A stretch of DNA of 10,000 nt, taken from the NCBI GenBank assembly GCA_020217265.1, contig JAIWOS010000163.1, forward strand, positions 1 to 10,000, given 5' to 3'. Under the pieces are notes generated by a model. It saw only the letters and a list, made by a program, of their open reading frames with translations. It made no database searches and had not been told where the DNA came from. Shown piece by piece: positions 5,782 through 10,000 of the stretch. The position numbers were made by a program, and so were the translations under genes. The stretch is from Thiobacillus sp. Lineage in GTDB: Bacteria; Pseudomonadota; Gammaproteobacteria; Burkholderiales; Thiobacillaceae. Position 1 is the stretch's first letter. Each line of letters begins with the position of its first letter.

Positions 5782-6984
5782 TCAATGTTCGAGCTTGGCG
5801 ACGGTCGCGTCGTCCAGGCTTTCGGGCAGCAGGCGCAGCACCTTCACCGCAAAGGTGGTCACCAGCAGCGCGATGGCAACGCCACCCAGGCCCAGGAAAA
5901 TCTCGGGCGTGCTGGGGACGTAGTGGTGGATCTGTCCGTCGAAGAAGCTGCTCGACTCCTTGAGCCCCGGGAACATGTCGAGCGGCCAGGCCTGCGCGCC
6001 GATGATGGTGACGTACATCTGAGCAATGCCGCCCAGCACGATCATCAGGCAGGCCAGCATGATCCAGCTGCGGCTCTTGCTCAGGCCAGTGAGCAGGATC
6101 ACCAGCGGAGCCACGCAGCCGATGAGGATCTGGCCGATCCAGAACAGGCTGGTAATGGTGCCGCCATCGCGCAGGATGAAGGCCTCCACCGCGTGGTCCT
6201 TGGTGAAGTAGAGGTTGGTCATGTGATAGACAACGACGAAATACAGAGCCGCCGCGACAAAGACCGCCAGCAGGTTCTTCAGTCGCGTCATCACGGCGTC
6301 ACCCAGCGGGCGCCCGCTCCAGGCATAGGCCGCGGTGAGCACCATCAGGTAGACCGCGAGGCCATAGGCAAAAGACAGGATGATGAACATGGGCGCCAGC
6401 ATGGACGTGCCATACAAGGTACGCGCGATCAGGAAACCGAACAGCGAGCCGGTACCCGTCGTCAGCACAAGACGCCAGATGAAGGCGGCGGTGCCGGCGG
6501 CCTTCGAGTACGATTTCACGCTGCGGTCGAGCATGGTCCACAGGTAGACGCCGACCAGGCCGAAGAAGCCCGAGTAAAGGAAGACGTTCCAGGTGAACAT
6601 CGACTTGAAGTTGAAGTGCGTCATCGCGACGATCAGGCGGTCGGAGCGGCCCAAGTCGAGCACCAGCACAAGCAGGCCGCCCAGCATCAGGGCCAGCGCC
6701 AGGATCGCCGAAAGCGGTGCCAGTGGCTTGTACATCGGCTTGTTGAAGACCGACGCGATGGAAGCCACGTTCAGCGCCCCGGAAGCGGCGACGATCAGGA
6801 ACACGGCGAACACGTGCGGCAGGCCCCAGACGACCTGGTTGTCCATGCCGGTGACGACGTGGCCGTGGTGGTGCATGTAATTCCAGGACAGGGCGCCGAA
6901 CAGGACGAACAGGGCCAGGCCTCCGAACAGCAGCCAGTACTTGAGGCTGCTGCCCTCTACTTCGCGGAAGGTGATGCTTGCCAT
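5782..6984 (-). CDS. dsrP: DsrP, NrfD-family integral membrane subunit of DsrMKJOP
   Basis: This 400-residue polytopic protein of the NrfD/PsrC family handles quinone-linked electron transfer in the DsrMKJOP complex. I count ten hydrophobic segments, about 16-35, 52-75, 88-111, 129-151, 166-187, 196-221, 236-259, 278-300, 306-329 and 361-385. Family-like stretches include VWGLPHVFAVFLIVAASGALNV near the second helix and FTWNVFLYSGFFGLVGVY at the fourth. The start ATG at 6984 lies 6 nt after the dsrO stop with only a weak Shine-Dalgarno, so coupling to dsrO is likely. The neighbours dsrJ and dsrO supply its periplasmic cytochrome and ferredoxin partners. The isolated sequence could be mistaken for PsrC, HybB or another NrfD protein; the gene order decides for DsrP. 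Confidence 0.95.
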   Translation of the reverse strand: MASITFREVEGSSLKYWLLFGGLALFVLFGALSWNYMHHHGHVVTGMDNQVVWGLPHVFAVFLIVAASGALNVASIASVFNKPMYKPLAPLSAILALALMLGGLLVLVLDLGRSDRLIVAMTHFNFKSMFTWNVFLYSGFFGLVGVYLWTMLDRSVKSYSKAAGTAAFIWRLVLTTGTGSLFGFLIARTLYGTSMLAPMFIILSFAYGLAVYLMVLTAAYAWSGRPLGDAVMTRLKNLLAVFVAAALYFVVVYHMTNLYFTKDHAVEAFILRDGGTITSLFWIGQILIGCVAPLVILLTGLSKSRSWIMLACLMIVLGGIAQMYVTIIGAQAWPLDMFPGLKESSSFFDGQIHHYVPSTPEIFLGLGGVAIALLVTTFAVKVLRLLPESLDDATVAKLEH

Positions 6985-6990
6985 AGTGGT

Positions 6991-7776
6991 TTAGATTCCG
7001 TGATAGCGAACGCCGAGATTCAGGTTCAGGTCGGCGCGCACTTCCTTGGTCGGTATTTCGCGCAGCTTCTTCGAAATCTCGCTTTCGGGGTCGTTCAGGT
7101 CACCGAACACCAGCGCATTGTGTCCTGCTGCGGTACAGGCTTCGACGCAGGCGGTGGTACCGTCGCCGCGGTCGACCTTCTGCACGCAGAAAGTGCACGA
7201 CTCGACGCAACCGATGCCGCGCGGCACGTCGGGCTTCTGGGTGTCGTGGAGGTTTTCGTGCACGAGCGAACGCGCCTTGTACGGGCACGCCATCATGCAA
7301 TAGCGGCAGCCAATGCAGGTGTGGCGGTTGACCAGCACGATGCCGTCAGCACGCTTGAACGAGGCTCCGGTCGGGCAGACGTCCACGCACGGCGGCTCGG
7401 CGCAGTGCTGGCACATCATCGGCAGGTTGGTTTCGTGATGCGTGAGCGGATCCTGCAGCTCGAGTTTGCGGATCCATTGCGGCGCCTGCTTCGGGTGCTT
7501 GCTCTCGGCCACAGGCGTCCAGCCGTTTTCAGTGCTGCACGCGGAAACGCACTCGTTGCAGCCCGTCGCGCACTTGGTCGAATCGACCAGCATGCCCCAG
7601 CGCACCGCACTGCTCGCTGGCTGGTCTTCGGGACGGCCATGCGCTACCTCGACCAACATGACGCCCGGCGCAATCGCCAGGCCAGCCGCCGTGGCACCGG
7701 CCACGCTCATGAAGCGGCGGCGTTCAGCCGATGCCGGCTGCGCGTTCTCGGAAGACTTCTGTTTCATAGTGTTCAT
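6991..7776 (-). CDS. dsrO: DsrO, Tat-exported periplasmic ferredoxin-like subunit with four [4Fe-4S] sites
   Basis: This is a 261-residue electron-transfer subunit of DsrMKJOP that passes electrons between DsrJ and DsrP at the periplasmic face. Residues 18-45 form a twin-arginine signal: ERRRFMSVAG followed by a hydrophobic segment and EVAHG. Sixteen cysteines fit four [4Fe-4S] clusters: C69-C73-C76-C80, C122-C125-C130-C134, C154-C157-C160-C164 and a final set of C194, C197, C210 and C214. C190 is one extra. The start is the ATG at 7776, which overlaps the dsrJ stop as ATGA and has AAGG about 8 nt upstream. Longer in-frame starts inside dsrJ would bury the Tat signal and are unlikely. The family also includes HybA, NrfC and PsrB, but its position between dsrJ and dsrP settles the name. 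Confidence 0.95.
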   Translation of the reverse strand: MNTMKQKSSENAQPASAERRRFMSVAGATAAGLAIAPGVMLVEVAHGRPEDQPASSAVRWGMLVDSTKCATGCNECVSACSTENGWTPVAESKHPKQAPQWIRKLELQDPLTHHETNLPMMCQHCAEPPCVDVCPTGASFKRADGIVLVNRHTCIGCRYCMMACPYKARSLVHENLHDTQKPDVPRGIGCVESCTFCVQKVDRGDGTTACVEACTAAGHNALVFGDLNDPESEISKKLREIPTKEVRADLNLNLGVRYHGI

Positions 7777-8258
7777 CGTGCAACCTTGGCCATCTCTTCC
7801 GCGCTGATCTTGCTGCCCGCCGTGGCCGCCAGCTTGTGCGCGTAGTGCGCCGATTCGGCATTGAGCGGGTGCATCGCCATCGAGCCCTGCGGCTTGGTGG
7901 AATGACAGTCGAAGCAGTCGATCTTGACCGCGGCATAACTGTGGCAGCTGACGCAGAAATCGTCCTTGCTCGCCGCCACGCTGCCGGTCTTTTCGCTGGC
8001 GTGGCATTCGATGCATTGCTTGAGGCTGAATTTCTTGGTGCGGATGCCCTCAATCACCGTTTCGTCGCGCTGGTGATTCAGTACCTTCATGTGGTTGCGC
8101 CGCATGAATTCGTTGCTCTCGACGCAACGCTCACCCTTGACTGCCTTGACAATCACGGGCTTGGGCGCGCCACCGGTCCGGGCAGGCGCGTCTGCGCCCG
8201 CCCAGGCCAGGGCGGCGGCGGTCAGGATGACCGCGCCCAGCGCCACCAGACGTTTCAT
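7773..8258 (-). CDS. dsrJ: DsrJ, periplasmic triheme cytochrome c
   Basis: This is a 161-residue protein with an N-terminal hydrophobic signal or anchor (MKRLVALGAVILTAAALAWA, 1-20) and three CXXCH heme c sites: CIECH (82-86), CVSCH (102-106) and CFDCH (115-119). Cys45, in GERCVESNEF, sits where DsrJ proteins carry the cysteine reported as a distal heme ligand in Allochromatium vinosum (His/Cys-coordinated heme). DsrJ is the periplasmic cytochrome of DsrMKJOP and is thought to feed electrons from sulfur chemistry into DsrO and DsrP. The ATG at 8258 is 14 nt after the dsrL stop with AGG just upstream. A GTG at 8270, adding MAGK, is a real alternative because GGTGA lies at suitable spacing before it. 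The 3' end overlaps dsrO by four bases. Confidence 0.94.
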   Translation of the reverse strand: MKRLVALGAVILTAAALAWAGADAPARTGGAPKPVIVKAVKGERCVESNEFMRRNHMKVLNHQRDETVIEGIRTKKFSLKQCIECHASEKTGSVAASKDDFCVSCHSYAAVKIDCFDCHSTKPQGSMAMHPLNAESAHYAHKLAATAGSKISAEEMAKVAR

Positions 8259-8272
8259 CTTGCCTGCCACGC

Positions 8273-10000
8273 TCAGTCACCCATGCCCATGACGATGTAG
8301 CCGGTCGGACAGACGTCGGCGCAGATGTGGCAGCCAATGCACTTGCTGTAGTCGGTGTCGACGTAACGGCCCACGGTGGGGTTGTCCTTCTTCTTCACCT
8401 TGAACACGGCGGTCTGCGGGCAATACACCACGCAGTTGTCGCATTCGAAGCACTGGCCGCAGGACATGCAGCGCTTGGCTTCATCGACGACGTCCTTTTC
8501 CGACAGGGCATGCAGACGCTCTTCGAAGTTGCCGAGCGCGCCTTCCTTGTCGAGCACGGTCACCTCGCGGATGTGGCGCGGCACGTTGGGGAAATGGCCG
8601 AGGAACAGCTCGTTGTGCGGGATGATGTGGCGCGCCGAACGGTCTTCGAAGTTGTGCAGGATGTCCTTGCGCTCCGAGGTGCCCCAGATCTGGCCGTGGA
8701 TCTCGCTGTACTCGTGGCCGGATTCGAGCCACTTGCGGATTTCGTCGAAGTGGTGGACGTCCACCTTGGGACGCTTGTCGAGTTCCTTGCCGGCGAGGAA
8801 GGCATCGATGCCGTCGACGGCGATGGAGGCATGGCCGATCGCGGTGGTCAAGAGGTGCGGACGGATGACGTCGCCGCCAACGAAGATTTTCTCGCTGCCG
8901 GGGAAGCGATAGTTCTTGTCGGCCTTGATCAGGCCATTGTTGTTGTTGAATTTCTCGAGGCCGGTGAAGTCGACGCCCTGGCCGATCGCGGACACGATCA
9001 GGTCGGCAGGCAGGTCGCGCTCGGTGCCTTCGATGATCTTGGTCTGGTTGCCTTCCATCACGAAGTCGGCCACACGCAGCGCGGTGGCACGACCATTGGC
9101 GTCAACCACCACGGAAACCGGGGTCACGCCACCGATGATCTCGATGCCTTCCTGCAGTGCGTGTTCGACTTCATGCTTGTTCGCCGCCATTTTGTCCATG
9201 GTCGCGCGAGACACCAGCACCACCTCTGCGCCTTCGCGAGCGGAGATGGATGCCACGTCGGAAGCCATGTGGCCGGCGATGACGTTCTCGGGACGCTCAT
9301 CGTGCGTGCCAGTTTTGGTCACGTTGCCCAGACGGCGGGCGACGGTCGCCACGTCGATCGAGGTATCGCCACCACCGATGACCACCACGCGGTTGCCGAC
9401 GTGCTGCAGGCGGCCTTCGTTGAAGGCGCGCAGGAAGGCGACGGCGGTCACGCAGTTGGGCGCTTCGGCGCCCGGCACCGGCAGAGGACGGCCCGCCTGG
9501 GCGCCCATGGCCATGAAGATGGCGTCGTAGTTCTTGTCCAACTCATCGAAGCTGATGTCGCTGCCGACGCGGGTCTTGAGGCGGGTTTCGACGCCCAGAT
9601 CGATGATGCGCTTGATTTCGGCATCGAGCATTTCACGCGGGGTGCGGAAGCCCGGGATGCCGTAGCGCATCATGCCGCCAAGCTCCTCGTGTTCATCAAA
9701 GATGGTGACCGCGTGGCCGCGCAGGCGCAGCTGGTATGCAGCAGCCAGGCCGGCAGGACCGGCGCCAATCACGGCCACCTTCTTGCCGGTGTCGGCAGCG
9801 GTAGTCTCGAATTTCATGTTATTGGCGATACCCCAGTCGCCCACGAAGTGCTCGACAGCATTGATGCCAACGTGATCTTCGACCATGTTGCGGTTACAGC
9901 CCGATTCACACGGCGCGGGGCAGACACGACCCATCACACCGGGGAAGGGATTGGCTTCGGTAATGCGGCGGAAAGCGTATTCCTGCCAGCTCACGCCCGC
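8273..10000 (-). CDS. dsrL: DsrL, NAD(P)H:acceptor iron-sulfur flavoprotein of the rDsr pathway (N-terminus outside window)
   Basis: 575 C-terminal residues are visible; the frame is open to the right edge, and about 80 N-terminal residues are expected beyond it. The protein is like the small subunit of glutamate synthase (GltD) with an added ferredoxin tail, and is the cytoplasmic oxidoreductase that couples NAD(P)H to DsrAB. In visible numbering, three cysteines of the N-terminal cluster site are at 27, 31 and 35 (GRVCPAPCESGCNR). The FAD-binding VAVIGAGPAGLAAAYQLRL starts at 75, GGMMRYGIPGFR at 108 and the NAD(P)H-binding VVVIGGGDTSIDVA at 205. The C-terminal FAD motif IFVGGDV starts at 372. 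Two ferredoxin motifs close the protein: C517-C520-C523-C527 and C554-C557-C560-C564. A long linker (about 400-500) precedes them. In known clusters dsrL follows dsrMK, so those genes probably lie just past the window. Confidence 0.95.
   Translation of the reverse strand, partial: AGVSWQEYAFRRITEANPFPGVMGRVCPAPCESGCNRNMVEDHVGINAVEHFVGDWGIANNMKFETTAADTGKKVAVIGAGPAGLAAAYQLRLRGHAVTIFDEHEELGGMMRYGIPGFRTPREMLDAEIKRIIDLGVETRLKTRVGSDISFDELDKNYDAIFMAMGAQAGRPLPVPGAEAPNCVTAVAFLRAFNEGRLQHVGNRVVVIGGGDTSIDVATVARRLGNVTKTGTHDERPENVIAGHMASDVASISAREGAEVVLVSRATMDKMAANKHEVEHALQEGIEIIGGVTPVSVVVDANGRATALRVADFVMEGNQTKIIEGTERDLPADLIVSAIGQGVDFTGLEKFNNNNGLIKADKNYRFPGSEKIFVGGDVIRPHLLTTAIGHASIAVDGIDAFLAGKELDKRPKVDVHHFDEIRKWLESGHEYSEIHGQIWGTSERKDILHNFEDRSARHIIPHNELFLGHFPNVPRHIREVTVLDKEGALGNFEERLHALSEKDVVDEAKRCMSCGQCFECDNCVVYCPQTAVFKVKKKDNPTVGRYVDTDYSKCIGCHICADVCPTGYIVMGMGD

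Noticed and set aside
5785..7845. A 686-codon open frame on the plus strand
   Set aside because: It is antisense to dsrP and dsrO, with a charged His/Gln/Arg-rich translation and no motif. It is a shadow of the real genes.
7777..8016. An 80-codon N-terminal extension of dsrO
   Set aside because: It overlaps the heme-binding region of dsrJ in another frame and would bury the Tat signal. The ATG at 7776 with the ATGA overlap is far better.

Overview
The window is high-GC bacterial DNA. Most of it is the 3' half of a reverse-acting dissimilatory sulfite reductase (rDsr) cluster, so the source is very likely a sulfur-oxidising proteobacterium. The gene order and the betaproteobacterial feel of the proteins suggest a Thiobacillus-like relative; that assignment is inference from recall, not a search.

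Layout. At the left edge, a minus-strand gene (1-519, running off the window) encodes a secreted, OmpA-like envelope protein with three thrombospondin-type-3 repeats and a Pro/Ala linker. A 171 bp divergent intergenic region separates it from a plus-strand CPA2-type monovalent cation:proton antiporter of the YbaL family (691-2391). A 145 bp convergent gap follows. From 2537 to the right edge everything is on the minus strand. In transcription order (right to left) it reads dsrL (5' end cut off), dsrJ, dsrO, dsrP, dsrN, dsrR, cysG. Junctions are tight: dsrL/dsrJ 14 nt, dsrJ/dsrO an ATGA overlap, dsrO/dsrP 6 nt, dsrP/dsrN 41 nt, dsrN/dsrR 33 nt, dsrR/cysG 3 nt. This looks like one long operon whose upstream part (dsrABEFHCMK in known clusters) should lie beyond position 10000.

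How the genes work together. DsrJ (periplasmic triheme cytochrome c), DsrO (Tat-exported four-cluster ferredoxin) and DsrP (NrfD-type membrane protein) form the periplasmic and membrane electron module of the DsrMKJOP complex. DsrL is the cytoplasmic NAD(P)H:acceptor oxidoreductase that works with DsrAB. CysG makes siroheme from uroporphyrinogen III, and DsrN is thought to amidate it to the siroheme amide used by DsrAB. DsrR is a cysteine-free A-type-scaffold relative with a post-transcriptional role in the dsr system. The operon therefore ends with a cofactor-building block (dsrN-dsrR-cysG).

The least expected signals are two GC-rich inverted repeats around the start of dsrN. One is a perfect 11 bp stem inside the first codons, next to an ambiguous GTG start. 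No RNA genes, CRISPR arrays or insertion sequences were seen.
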